Shown here: positions 29,583-39,800 of the stretch, piece by piece | Layout of the letters: each line of letters begins with the position of its first letter | Numbering within the stretch: the first letter of the stretch is position 1 | Assembly: GCA_036245525.1 (NCBI GenBank) | Contig: BTPG01000004.1 | Location: 18,927,103-18,991,102 of the forward strand | Direction of reading: 5' to 3' | From: Semisulcospira habei | Lineage: Eukaryota > Mollusca > Gastropoda > Semisulcospiridae | Length of the DNA stretch: 64,000 bases | Position numbers and translations under genes: made by a program | Notes under the pieces: generated by a model | The model's input: the letters and a program-made list of their open reading frames with translations, nothing else | Told to the model about the DNA's origin: nothing | Database searches by the model: none

Positions 29583-30448
29583 ATGGCTAGGTAAGGCCTC
29601 GGACATTGTCTCGCCCGGCGATTACTGCTTTCTGAGGCAATTTCTGTGGAATTACGGCGTTTTGACCTTTTCTTTCGACTTCGTATTCGGTCGTTACAAC
29701 GGTTGTACGAGTGGCCTTCGTGGTCCCGACCCCGCGCGGTTATCCCCTGTTGGCATGACTTGTTGCAGTGGTCAACTAAGAACGTGCACCTCCTGCGGCG
29801 GATTCCAGTGGCCTTCGGACTCACATTTACGCTGTCTTCCGTGCTCAGGATGTGCTTCCGATAAAACCTGCCTTACTTGCGCGGCTTGGGAAGAAGACCG
29901 CTGGTCTCAAATGTGGAGCTTTTACCAGCGCAAGCGCCCCATTCCTTTTTCTACGGCCCCAGTCCCACCAGCCCCTCCCAATTCGGCCGCAGTCGACGAG
30001 TTGTCCCGTGGTTCTCAGTCCCCGGACTCCGTTCGCTCCCTCACACATCACTCCCATGTCCCTGTTCGAGTACCCTTACAGGTATCTTCTTCTATCTCAA
30101 TGGACAAGGTTACAGCTGCTGTCCCTTCTGCTGAGTGAGGTAAGTTTGTTTCCTCTCATATGCGTTCTCGCTCTCCGGAAATTCGTTTTCTATCGGTCCC
30201 TCACACCCGATCTACGAAGACGGGTCCCTTGCGGCGAAGTACCGCTCTAACTCGGGGGACGGGACACCGGTGTACGATTACCTCTAGCCCGGTTAACGAT
30301 CAATCTGATGTGGCCTTGCTCACCTCCACCTTTCCGCCTACACGTCGCCATAGATTGTCCCGTCATGACTCTGTGCACGGCGTGGCGAGGCCCCCGGTGT
30401 TCACTAGCCTTCCAGTTAGTACCCGGTCACCGCGCAGCGCCCCGGCTT
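29583..30448 (+). pseudogene. D5 ORF1, 5' part (leader exon, zinc finger, RS start)
   Basis: ATG GCT AG (29583-29590) splices to exon 2 at 29769 to give MASGQLRTCTSCGGFQW. The zinc-binding cysteines continue as CLPCSGCASDKTCLTC, then WEEDRWSQMWSF. A TGA at 30136-30138 stops the frame, which then stays open in the same frame (MRSRSPEIRF onward) to the D6 junction. Excising D6 rejoins this frame exactly with the gag-RT frame at 36886. The TGA is followed at once by a consensus donor (GAG/GTAAGT). Whether it is a lesion or ends a separate small zinc-finger protein is open. Confidence 0.82.
29591..29768 (+). other. D5 leader intron
   Basis: The donor is CTAG/GTAAGG and the acceptor GACTTGTTGCAG. 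The intron is 178 nt. Splicing joins the ATG exon in frame to the zinc-finger exon. Confidence 0.78.
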
Positions 30449-30655
30449 GTTTTCTCAAAACACATTACCGATGGTATTACTGTAAGGAATGGTTTCTTAG
30501 CTAGTCTAATTTTAGCCCAAAATTGTTGTGTACGAGTATGGTCATGATGGCAGGAGAGGGGCGCCATAGCCTAGGCGGAAACCCGGGTAGCCTCGCCTCC
30601 GGTTCAACCACGCATGCGCTACAGCGCTTATACGCCAGTCAGTTTTCTTTGCTAG
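30449..30655 (+). repeat. D6 left inverted terminal repeat
   Basis: It starts GTTTTCTCAAAACACATTACC and is complementary to 36619-36885 through the CGCATGCGCTACAGCGC block. Confidence 0.93.
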
Positions 30656-30779
30656 TCGCGGAAGGTTGTGTACGTCTCCTACTCTAAGAAAAGCTTCGAC
30701 CTGTGTTGGTGGTGGAATTAACGAAGACAGGAATAACCTGTCGTGTGGTTTTAGGAGGGACTTCCCTTCGCCTACCTTG

Positions 30780-31195
30780 TGTTAGGCTTGGACGCTTTCG
30801 TGTGGACTAGGTCTGCGTCGGCCCCGAGACTTAGACCGGTAGAGGTGGCGCCATTGTGAACTGTGCTCACGCGCCTCGTGGCCGGTCGGGCCGTAGACTG
30901 TTTCACTTTGCGTGTGTTCTGACCCCTCCTTCGCCCTTCTGATAGCTTCGGAGTACCCGGCGTTACGCTTGGACGCGTTCGGGTGAAATTCTGCGTCGGT
31001 CTTCTTGGGACGTAACCTGTCGAGACGGCGCCATTGTGAACTGTGCTCACGCACCGCGTGGCCGGTCGGGCCGTGGTGTGTTTTCCCACTACGTGTGCTC
31101 TGTACCCTCCTTCACTCTTCTGCTAGCCTCGGAGTGCCCGGTGGTAGGCTTGGACGCTTCCTGGGAGATTTTCCTCACCGGTTTGTGCCTTAGAC
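30780..31195 (+). repeat. D6 180-bp tandem duplication in the 5' leader
   Basis: GGCGCCATTGTGAACTGTGC occurs at 30847 and again at 31027, 180 nt apart. The flanks (GGCCGGTCGGGCCGT, GGCTTGGACGC) repeat at the same spacing. Confidence 0.8.
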
Positions 31196-31495
31196 CTGAC
31201 GTGACCTTGGCTCGTGTGATCGGCACGGCTCGGTGCCGGACTGTTCGTGGCTCTTCGCTCGTCGTGGGGCCTCACCTCTGCTTGGCGCCGAGACTTTTCA
31301 GGGTGTCTGGTGTAGGTGGACGCTTCCTGAATTCGTCGGCGGTGGTTCTAACTTCGGGGACCGGGCGTGCCAGCGGCGCCGGCGTGGACTCCTTTCACGG
31401 ACCGGGATTGCGTCGAGCCTGCCTTCAGCCGGAGGTCTTGGACGCCGCGGTGTTCTGGTTGGTCTTCGACTGGTGTTGGTACCCGGCTTCTTCGG

Positions 31496-31830
31496 ATGGC
31501 AAGGTAAAACCTCGGCTATTGCCTACGTCGGGCGCTCAGGGGAGGTTAGAGCGCCGGGCGTTGGCTTGCGCCGTACACTTATCTTCGTTCTTACACGTGG
31601 ATTCGTATTGCGGGCCCTTGGGGGCATGCTCCCTTGTAGGCTTTGTGATATTTGTTTTGCAGTTCAGGCGAGCCCGCACCTGCTCGCGTTGTGGGCAGTG
31701 CCACTGGCCGAGTGACGAGCATGCCAGTTGCCTGCTCGGTTACGGATGTCCCTCTACATGTTCAGTCGAAGTGTTAAGCCCCGTGTGGATGCAGCCTCTG
31801 GTACTGTTTGCAGCTGGCTTGCCCTTGGCT
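31496..31830 (+). pseudogene. D6 leader exon, intron and zinc-finger exon remnant
   Basis: ATG GCA AG (31496-31503) has donor GTAAAA. The acceptor TTTTGCAG ends at 31662, so the intron is 159 nt. Exon 2 reads RTCSRCGQCHWPSDEH, then CLLGYGCPSTC, still a recognisable zinc finger. Relative to D4 there are two extra bases before it, so the spliced frame no longer matches the ATG. It is broken downstream. Confidence 0.65.
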
Positions 31831-32159
31831 GTCGGCTGTGGTTTGTTGCCGACACCGAAGGGGTTAGTAGTCCTGGTAACTGCATGTGCAAAAGGGTTAA
31901 TCTGTTTACCCATTATATAGCAATTTGTGTGTTTTGGTATTTTGATGTTCTATGAAATACATTCTGTACTACTCGGCATTTGCTCTTTCGGCTATTCTGG
32001 CAAAATGTTTTGATATGTTTATTCACTGAAAAGGGTGCAGGTTGTTTCGGAGATCAAACACCCATGCCTGGACTGCGCCCCATGGCTGGAGAACAGTAGA
32101 CCCAGCTATGGAGTATCTACTGCCACGACCGACCGTCGCCAGCACGGGGGAAAGTCCCA

Positions 32160-33165
32160 ATCCAGTACGCCACAGTCCAGTCGAGTGGCCCTTCTGAGGG
32201 AGTGAGCTGGCACTGCCACGACTAGGCGCGAGCCCAGCTCTAGTTCCGACAGCCACCACAGTCCAGGCGAGTGGTCTCTGTGCGGTCAAGGATGCTCGAG
32301 CGCCATGGGCTAGGCCTCGAGGTTAGACAACATAAAGATAAGGAAAGGGTAGCCACCACAGTCCAGTCGAGTGGTCTCTATCCCTTGATTACCCCGGGCT
32401 GGTGGGGCGGCGGACCAGCTAGGGAGCTTCTGCCTCCACGATGGCCCACACCAGCACGGAGGAAAGATCCATCACCGGTAGGCGCCACAGTCCAGTCGAG
32501 TGGCCCTTACCGCGTGAGTGAGTGCCGGCAGCCACCACAGTCCAGTCGAGTGGTCGCTGTGCGGTCAAGGAATACAGCCGACAGCCACCACAGTCCAGTC
32601 GAGTGGTCTCTGTGCGGTCAAGGAATTACAGCCGACAGCCACCACAGTCCAGTCGAGTGGTCTCTGTGCGGTCAAGGATTCTCGAGCGCCATGGACTAGG
32701 CCTCGAGATTAGACACCTTTAAGATAGCAAAGGGTTGCCACCACAGTCCAGTCGAGTGGTCTCACCCCTGGTTACACCTGGCTGGTGGGGCGGCGGACCA
32801 GCTAGGGAGCGTCTGCCACCACGATGGCCCACACCAGCACGGAGGAAGATCCATCACCGGTAGGCGCCACAGACCAGTCGAGTGGCCCTTACCGCGTGAG
32901 TGAGTGCCGGCAGACACCACAGTCCAGTCGAGTGGTCTCTGTCCGGTCGAGGATCCTCGAGCGCTACGGATTAGGCCTCGAGACAAGACACCCTAGACAA
33001 GGATGGTAGCCACCACAGTCCAGGCGAGTGGTCTCTACCCGGCGGATATGCCCCTGGTGGGAGGGTGGCGCATCCAGCTATGGAGAGTCGACCGCGGCCT
33101 CTGGCCGACTCCAACTCGGGGGAACAAACAACACCGGACGCGCCACAGCCCAGGCGAGTGGCCCT
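32160..33165 (+). repeat. D6 hairpin array with paired substitutions
   Basis: About a dozen hairpins share the 11-nt loop AGTCCAGTCGA (or AGTCCAGGCGA). Stems come as ACCAC/GTGGT (for example 32355-32375) or GCCAC/GTGGC (for example 32484-32504), that is A:T exchanged for G:C with pairing kept. Spacers include GTGCGGTCAAGGA and CGAGCGCCATGG blocks. Confidence 0.88.
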
Positions 33166-36100
33166 TACCGTGGGAGTGAGATGTCGCCACCGCCGACTCA
33201 GGACGCGAGCCGGCGTTAGAACCGGCAACCTTCGCAGTCGCGTCGTGCGGTCAGGTCCTGGGGCGCCGTGAGCTTGGCCTCACGGCGAAGCATCAGCAGC
33301 CACCATGCCCTCTGTTAGAGATCAGGCGCGAGAACGGGCTTCAGCGCCGGTAGTCCTCACTGGAGGGTCCAGTCACGGCCACCGCCTCACCCTGGACTGG
33401 AGACCAGCGCAGAGTCGGATCGCCAGAGTGGCGTTCGGGGACTCGGCAGGACACGCTTCCGTTCCCGGGATGGAAGCAGTGGACTCGGCGCAGCATTGCG
33501 ACGAGATGTCACGTCGGTAACACGGCCGCAGCTACTGGGGGGTTGCTGCACCAGCTTAGACGAGACAGGATGCTCCAGCCGCGGTAGGTACCTACACCGG
33601 CGGTGGGACGAGAAGGCTGGGCCATGCGGCTCTTGCGTGTCTTCACCCTTCTACCTTCAGGCGGTCAGCGGGACCACGGGGTGGGAAGAACCTAGTGAAC
33701 ATCTGTCGGGACTACCCTTAGGTCAGCTGATCGTTACATGTCCAACGGCAGCATTCCGCCGCATGTCCGTCTCAAGTACCGTCGCCCCGAGCGAGGCTGC
33801 AGGGATATCCTCGGCTCAACTCCACTCTCCGGGTCAGCTTCCAGCCACTGCCTGTTGGTGACGTGTACGCTTAGCTACTCTTACAGCTGGAAGGTAAGTC
33901 AGACGCGTTCAGCTACCGAGCCCTTTTTTACCGTAGTAGCTTCGGCGAAGGACAGGGTGCCTGGCCGCACCTCAGGCCGTTGGCACATTCTCCGACACCG
34001 GCTTCGGCAGGTCTGCCTGCGAAGACTACGCTTGACTACGCATGACTGAGCAACGGTACTGGCCTGCGGAGAGATACAGAAGATCGCAGTGCTCGAGACC
34101 CTGCTCCATGACGGGTTCAAGAAGAAGTAAGGACTGAGCTTCCCACAGCTGAGACGCTTCCTCCTCTGACCGCGGTCACGAGCTTACGGGCCTCCCGCTT
34201 GTTGCCTACTCTGCTGCCTACCGCTCCTGACCTGCCACCTTGTCCGCTTCCACCTCGGGCACCAGTTTGTCACCGCCTTCCTTGGTGGGGAGCCCTCCCG
34301 AGACTTCGCCTCAGTGCAGGCTTGGACGGGACCTTCAGCCCGGTCTTGGAGACTTCCTCGAGGTTACAGGCTTGCCGGAGTCCTCCTCGGACGGCGTCGC
34401 GTTCTAGCCTTCCCCAGGAAGGAGCAGCGGATGTCGGACAGGACCAATCGGACGTCTTTTTGCGCCCCATCGATGGCCCTAGGTGATCCCTCGTGGTTCG
34501 GGTGGAGCCCTCCTTGACACGGATCGGGACGAATTATGGTTCCTCCTGGCTGACGCGGTTCGGGTCCCATGGGTAAGTGCAGCCGTTCGCTTTCGTGCTA
34601 CGTATACAGAGGATGGGACCTCGCACCGACCTCGTAGAGCAGCTCTGAAGCAGCGATCGCGGCTCTTCCGGCACCAGCGCAGCGGCTGTACACAGACCAG
34701 AGGTGCTCCTCCTTCAGGGACTTCGACGTCGGGACCGGCCAGTTCCCCGGCGGACCTTCTTCCCTTGATGTCTCTGCTACTCCCACCTTGCACCTCCTGT
34801 TTCCCCCCCGGACGGCCCCTGGCAGGCGACCTCCAGTGTCAGGTTCCAGTGCGACCGCTGCGGCGACCTCTCCTCCAGTCTTGCCTGTCCAGCTTCGGAT
34901 GCCACGTCCACGAGGCCGGGGGGCTCCTCGCCCCCCCGACAACGCCAGTGGCCGGCTACCTCAGAAGCAGACGGGGCACGCCTCCTCTCCCGGTACTTCC
35001 TCCTCCGCATCGCAGTTGGCGCGAACTCGTCGCTTCACTTCTGCACAGAGACCTCCTGGGACTGCTTCATGACCGGCTGACTCCCTGCATGTAGCAGCCG
35101 GCTTCGACGCGCAGAGCAGATAGGCCTCCTAACTTCGTTCGGGTGTGCTGCGCAGCAGACACCTCCCCTGATCGCGACAAGTTGAGATGGACAGCTTACC
35201 CGCTTCTCTTCGCCGATTCCAGACCCGCTTGCCTGGATCGTCAACGCTTCCTCCATCCCGTGTCATGGCGTAGGCACCTACGCTGACAGCGCGCTTCCCT
35301 AGGTTCTAGTCCAGCTCAGCGGGTACAACGCGTTCCGTTCCGGGTGACCGGGTCGGCTGGACCAAGGCGTGGACCACCGGCCTCCTGCACTGCGCCACGA
35401 CTTCTCCCCTAAGGGTCCCGCCGGGGATCCCAATGGCTCCTCCTTCACACACGGAGATTGTGCGGCACGCCATCGCCTCCAGAGCTTTGCGGGGGTGACT
35501 GTGGCAGCAGCACTACAGCCCACGGAATCTCGACCGGACGCTTCTGAAGAAAGAGGTGCGGCCCCTACACTGTTGCCGACTTGCGCATCTCCCTCGCGTG
35601 GACAGGCGGACACCTTCCTAGCGGTTCTCCTGCCAGCATTAGCTCCGAACACCCTTCGCTTCTACATGTCCTGGGAGCGGACACGTGCTGTCCCTGGGAC
35701 GTCACGACCCGGATATTTGCACGGCCTTGCCGACCTGATAGCTCTTCGGGCGCCGGCCTCCCTCCCTTCGCCCCCCCCCCCCCTTACACGATGGGACCTG
35801 TCGCGCCTCTACTCAACCGTTCGGGTGGGCAAGTCTACCAGACGTGCTGCTGAGGACCAGCGTCCTTCTGGCCCCCGCCTCGACGTCCTAAGCCAACGAG
35901 CTGCACTCCAGTCAACACGCCCCACTGGTTGCGGGCCCGGACGGACGGCTTGGCACTACTGCTACCTGAACCGGCGTTCGCCACGTAGTGAGAGATCCAG
36001 GCCCCCTGGCAGACTAGGCATCAGGAACCGGTGACGGCCGGACAAGGTTACCTGCGCGGGTCCTTGCCGCTACGCAGGCGACGCTCGCCGCCCCTCCCTC

Positions 36101-36418
36101 GGCCCCCAGGTAGGGAGGACGACTCAGCCCTAATCCTATCCTCCTGGCTCCGTTGGGGGATACGCTCCACCCACCGCGACCTCGCCCCTGATAAGCCAAT
36201 GAATGTTCTAAAGGGCATGCAAGGTCTGAGCCATGGCCGCTAGCCTCGCTGTTGTTGGCAACGCGGCTCTCAGGACATTGTCACGACAGTGGAGTGTCGA
36301 GCGGAGACACCTTGCCCGCTCCTACATGCGGTACCTATCCAGCCAGAGCCAGATCTCGCTGGTGGGGGGCGGCTTGTGGCGCAACACTCCCTCCCGGCGC
36401 CCTAGGCGCCGCAGGTGT
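33166..36418 (+). pseudogene. D6 decayed gag-RT-RNase H-YR region
   Basis: No long frame belongs to a known domain. Local matches to intact elements remain: the GAGATTGTGCGGCACGCC block near 35455 (start of YR), ACACGATGGGACCTG near 35788, the CCGGTGACG to GGCCCCCAGGTAG stretch near 36025-36115, and 36185-36418. In that last stretch, GCCATGGCCGC, GTCGAGCGGAGACACC and the ACACTCCCTCCC ending match the YR end. Frameshifts and stops occur in each part. The region is about as long as the intact coding part. Confidence 0.78.
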
Positions 36419-36442
36419 CTTTGCTAAAATTAGAGGGAGGTT
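36385..36442 (+). promoter_or_regulatory. D6 stop-codon-spanning stem-loop
   Basis: CACTCCC and GAGGGAGG form the outer arms around a perfect inner GGCGCC-CTA-GGCGCC-type hairpin. Confidence 0.55.
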
Positions 36443-36528
36443 GCTGGGGGATGGCGGCTAGTAGCATCGATGGCAGGGGGTAGGGGCGTTATAGCGGCAC
36501 CCGCCTCCTCTTTGGGATTCTTCCTTAC

Positions 36529-36618
36529 AGTAATACCATCGGTAATGTGTTTTGAGAAAACAAATGTATTTTTCCTTAAAATGTATTTTTTTGAAAAATA
36601 CTTACCGATGGTATTACT
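36529..36618 (+). repeat. D6 internal complementary region
   Basis: The left half complements the D6 left end and the right half complements the D6 right end. The junction in reverse complement reads ATACATTTGTTTTC. Confidence 0.93.
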
Positions 36619-36885
36619 CGAAGGTCCCTCCCACCTGCCCCGCTTGCCGCTGGTCTGCTAAAGAAAACTGACTGGCGTATAAGCGCTGTAGCGCATGCGT
36701 GGTTGAACCGGAGGCGAGGCTACCCGGGTTTCCGCCTAGGCTATGGCGCCCCTCTCCTGCCATCATGACCATACTCGTACACAACAATTTTGGGCTAAAA
36801 TTAGACTAGCTAAGAAACCATTCCTTACAGTAATACCATCGGTAAGTATTTTTCAAAAAAATACATTTTAAGGAAAAATACATTT
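36619..36885 (+). repeat. D6 right inverted terminal repeat
   Basis: It is the complement of 30449-30655 after a family-wide CCACCTGCCCCGCTTGCCGC segment, and ends CATCGGTAAGTATTTTTC plus an A/T tip. Confidence 0.93.
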
Positions 36886-36887
36886 TT

Positions 36888-39800
36888 CACCGGTCACCGC
36901 GCATACACTGTTCAGATACCGTTCCACATAAGCGTCGCTATCGTTCGTCACTTTCTGACACTTTACACGGCGCGGAGAGGCGTCCGGTGTCCCCTAGCGC
37001 CCCGGTTTGTAACCGGTCACCGCGCAGCGCCCTGGCTCGTAGCCAGTCTCCGCGCACACACCGTTCAAACAATTTTCCACCTAAGCGTCGCCATTGTCCG
37101 TCCCTGCCTGACACTTTGTACGACGCGGTGATACCCACGGTGTTACATAGCGCCCCGGTTTGTACCCGGTCACCGCGCAGCGCCCTGGCTCGTAGCCAGT
37201 CTCCGCGCACACACCGTTCTAACAATTTTCCACCTAAGCGTCGCCATTGTCCGTCCCTGCCTGACACTTTGTACGACGCGGTGATACCCACGGTGTTACC
37301 TAGCGCCCCGGTTTGTACCCGGTCACCGCGCAGCGCCCTGGCTCGTAGCCAGTCACCGCGCATAGAAATTTATCCGTCTCAGCGTCGCCATTGCGAGTCA
37401 CTTCTTGACCCTTTGCTCGGCGTGGCGAGACCTGCGGTGTCCCTTAGCGCCCCGGCGGGTAGCCGGTCACCGCGCAAACACCGTTCAGTCGTTCACACAG
37501 ATACATTTAAACATCACCAGCGCTCTTCTCGACTGGTCCCGGAGGCTATTGACGTCGATGTACTCAGTCTCCACCCGGACGATTCGACCTCCAATGTGGG
37601 TGTCTCTGGTGACCGTCCTGCGTCCCTGCTTTCCCTCTCAGCGGACTCTCATTGCGATGATTCGGACTCTTCCTCCCGCGTAGCTCCAAATATCGAGACC
37701 AGGCGGTCGATTGAGGCGGCCTCGGACCTTATTCACCGTTTCCTTCCTATGGATATTTGTCCCTCCGCTCCCCCACTCAAGCGTAAAGCTTCCGCTTCTG
37801 TGGATGCCCTCCTTCCTGCCAAGCGGATCAAATCTCTACCCCAGCCGCCGGGTTTCCACGATCTCTCAGACGCATTTTCGGCCCAGTTACCTCTCTCCAC
37901 TTCTAAGGAGCCGGTTTTCTTTTCGGATGCCAAGTGGCCGACGGGCATCGATATACGTTTTCGCCAGAGCTGGTATGCAGGCCACTCTCAGGCGTTTTCC
38001 TGTCCTTTACCATCACTGGACACTGATGCGGAATTTCAGGCGGGTGGACGCCGTATCGCCTTTTCTCGCGTTCCTCGAGGTGTTGCTAAGACTGCTGTTC
38101 TCATTCGCAACACTCTGGCTTGCTCCGGTTTCCTCGACCTCGCAACACAGGCAATTGCTCGGGCATTAGAGGATAATTGGGACCCTAGTTCCACCGCTCC
38201 ACTTCGTGAGATCCATTCTTTGGCTGTGGTGGCAAACCGGGCTTCTTACCACGCCTCGACTAATGCAATGGCTGCTGCCATCAACTGTGATTTAATTCGC
38301 CGTGATGCTGTGCTCGACGCTTGTGCGGGATTGCCGGATCCTGTTAAATCCAAACTACGCCAGGCTCCCATTGGGGGTCCTTTACTTTTCGGCTCCACCT
38401 GGCAGGCTGTGAAGGAGTCACACAAGGATATCTGGCCTACGTCTCGCCCTTTCTCGCGCTTTCGTTCGTCCCGCAAGGCGTGGGTCGCGCCCTGCGGTCC
38501 TACAGACCCGCTCCTCGTTCAACCACCAGTATGCCTTTCGGCGCTTCCCGTTCCAAATCGTTTGGCCGCTCACGCCCCCTTCCCCTACCCGCCCACACCT
38601 CCTCTTGGCCTGGTCGGGGCCGACGGCCCGGCCGGGGGAGGGCCCGCTGACTCTCTTCCGTCCATGCCCCCGCCGAATTCGCTCGGATCTCCAGTCGGCG
38701 GGCGGATATCCCAACACAGCGCGACTTGGCGCTCTCTGTTCCTGGGCGATCCTTGGATCCTCTCTACCGTTACGGCAGGACTCCGACTCACTTTTCAACG
38801 CCCTCCACCTCTACGGCGCTCACCACTTTGGACTCGGGTACTGAGCGATCCGGTCAAAGCTGCGGCTTTACAGGCGGAGGTGACAGCTTTACTTCAAAAA
38901 TCCGCCACAGAAGTGGTCCTCTGTCACGACTCTCTGGCTTTCTACAGTCGTCTCTTCGTCGTCCCAAAATCGGACGGCTCTTGGCGTCCTGTGATCGATC
39001 TCTCCGCGTTGAACAAGTTTCTGGCCGCTCCATCCTTCCGGATGGAAACTACGAAAGCTCTCCGCACCGCGGTCAGGCCCATGGATTTCGCTGTCAGTCT
39101 CGATCTGGCCGATGCATACCTCCATGTGCTGATGCATCCTGCGGCTCGCCGTTACCTACGCTTCGCCTTCCAGGGAGTGGTTTATCAGTTCCGGGCTATG
39201 CCATTTGGTCTGAACATCAGTCCCTGGGTCTTCACCAGGATCATGGATGCAGTGGTCGCCCGCGCCCGGCGGTCTTCTCTCAGTCCGACCTCGCACTACC
39301 TCGACGATCTGCTACTCCGCAATCAGGCCGCGTCCCGCCTGTCCACCGATCGAGATGCTCTCCTATGCCTTCTTCACAGTCTGGGGTTCCTGGTCAACTT
39401 CGGCAAGTCGGATCTCTTACCTTCCCGCAGTTTCATTCATCTGGGCATGGAGTTTCAAACAGATCTAAACCTGGTTCGCCTCCCTCGGACTCGGATCGAG
39501 AAGTTGGCGAATCTAGCACTACAGATGTATCATGCCATGGACGCTTCTGCACGGACGTGGTTACAGTTGTTGGGCCTCATGAGCGCTGCAGCGTATTTAC
39601 TTCCCCTAGGTCGGCTGTACACGCGTCCGATCCAATTACATCTTCTTCTCCTCTGGCGACCGTCTTCAGGGGATTTAGAAGCCCGTGTTCCGGTGTTGTC
39701 CTTGGTCCGGCCTTTTCTCCTCCGGTGGACAGACCCTCTCTGGTTAGCCTCAGGGGTTCCCCTATCATCGCCAATGCCCTACCTGTCGATCTGCACAGAT

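Larger units (their letters stand above)
29289..30448 (+). mobile_element. D5: DIRS element, left part (host of D6)
   Basis: D5 starts GTTTCATCAAAAACTTTACC after host GTGACATT. It carries the left ITR, leader exon, intron, zinc-finger exon and the start of the RS-rich region. D6 is inserted after 30448 and D5 resumes at 36886. Without D6 it is about 6.4 kb. Apart from D6 and one in-frame TGA it looks intact. Confidence 0.95.
30449..36885 (+). mobile_element. D6: non-autonomous DIRS element nested in D5 ORF1
   Basis: D6 is 6.44 kb with left ITR 30449-30655, ICR 36529-36618 and right ITR 36619-36885. The ITR arms show no mismatch that I can find over about 170 nt, so insertion is very recent. 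The coding interior, however, is decayed beyond use. It keeps a leader intron, a zinc-finger exon, a strong hairpin array and fragments of YR. It was most likely mobilised in trans. D5 reads in frame across the site once D6 is removed, so nothing was lost or duplicated. Confidence 0.94.

Noticed and set aside
31036..31920. 294-codon frame in D6 leader
   Set aside because: It crosses the 180-bp tandem, the leader exon and the intron. Only its zinc-finger part is meaningful, and that is annotated.
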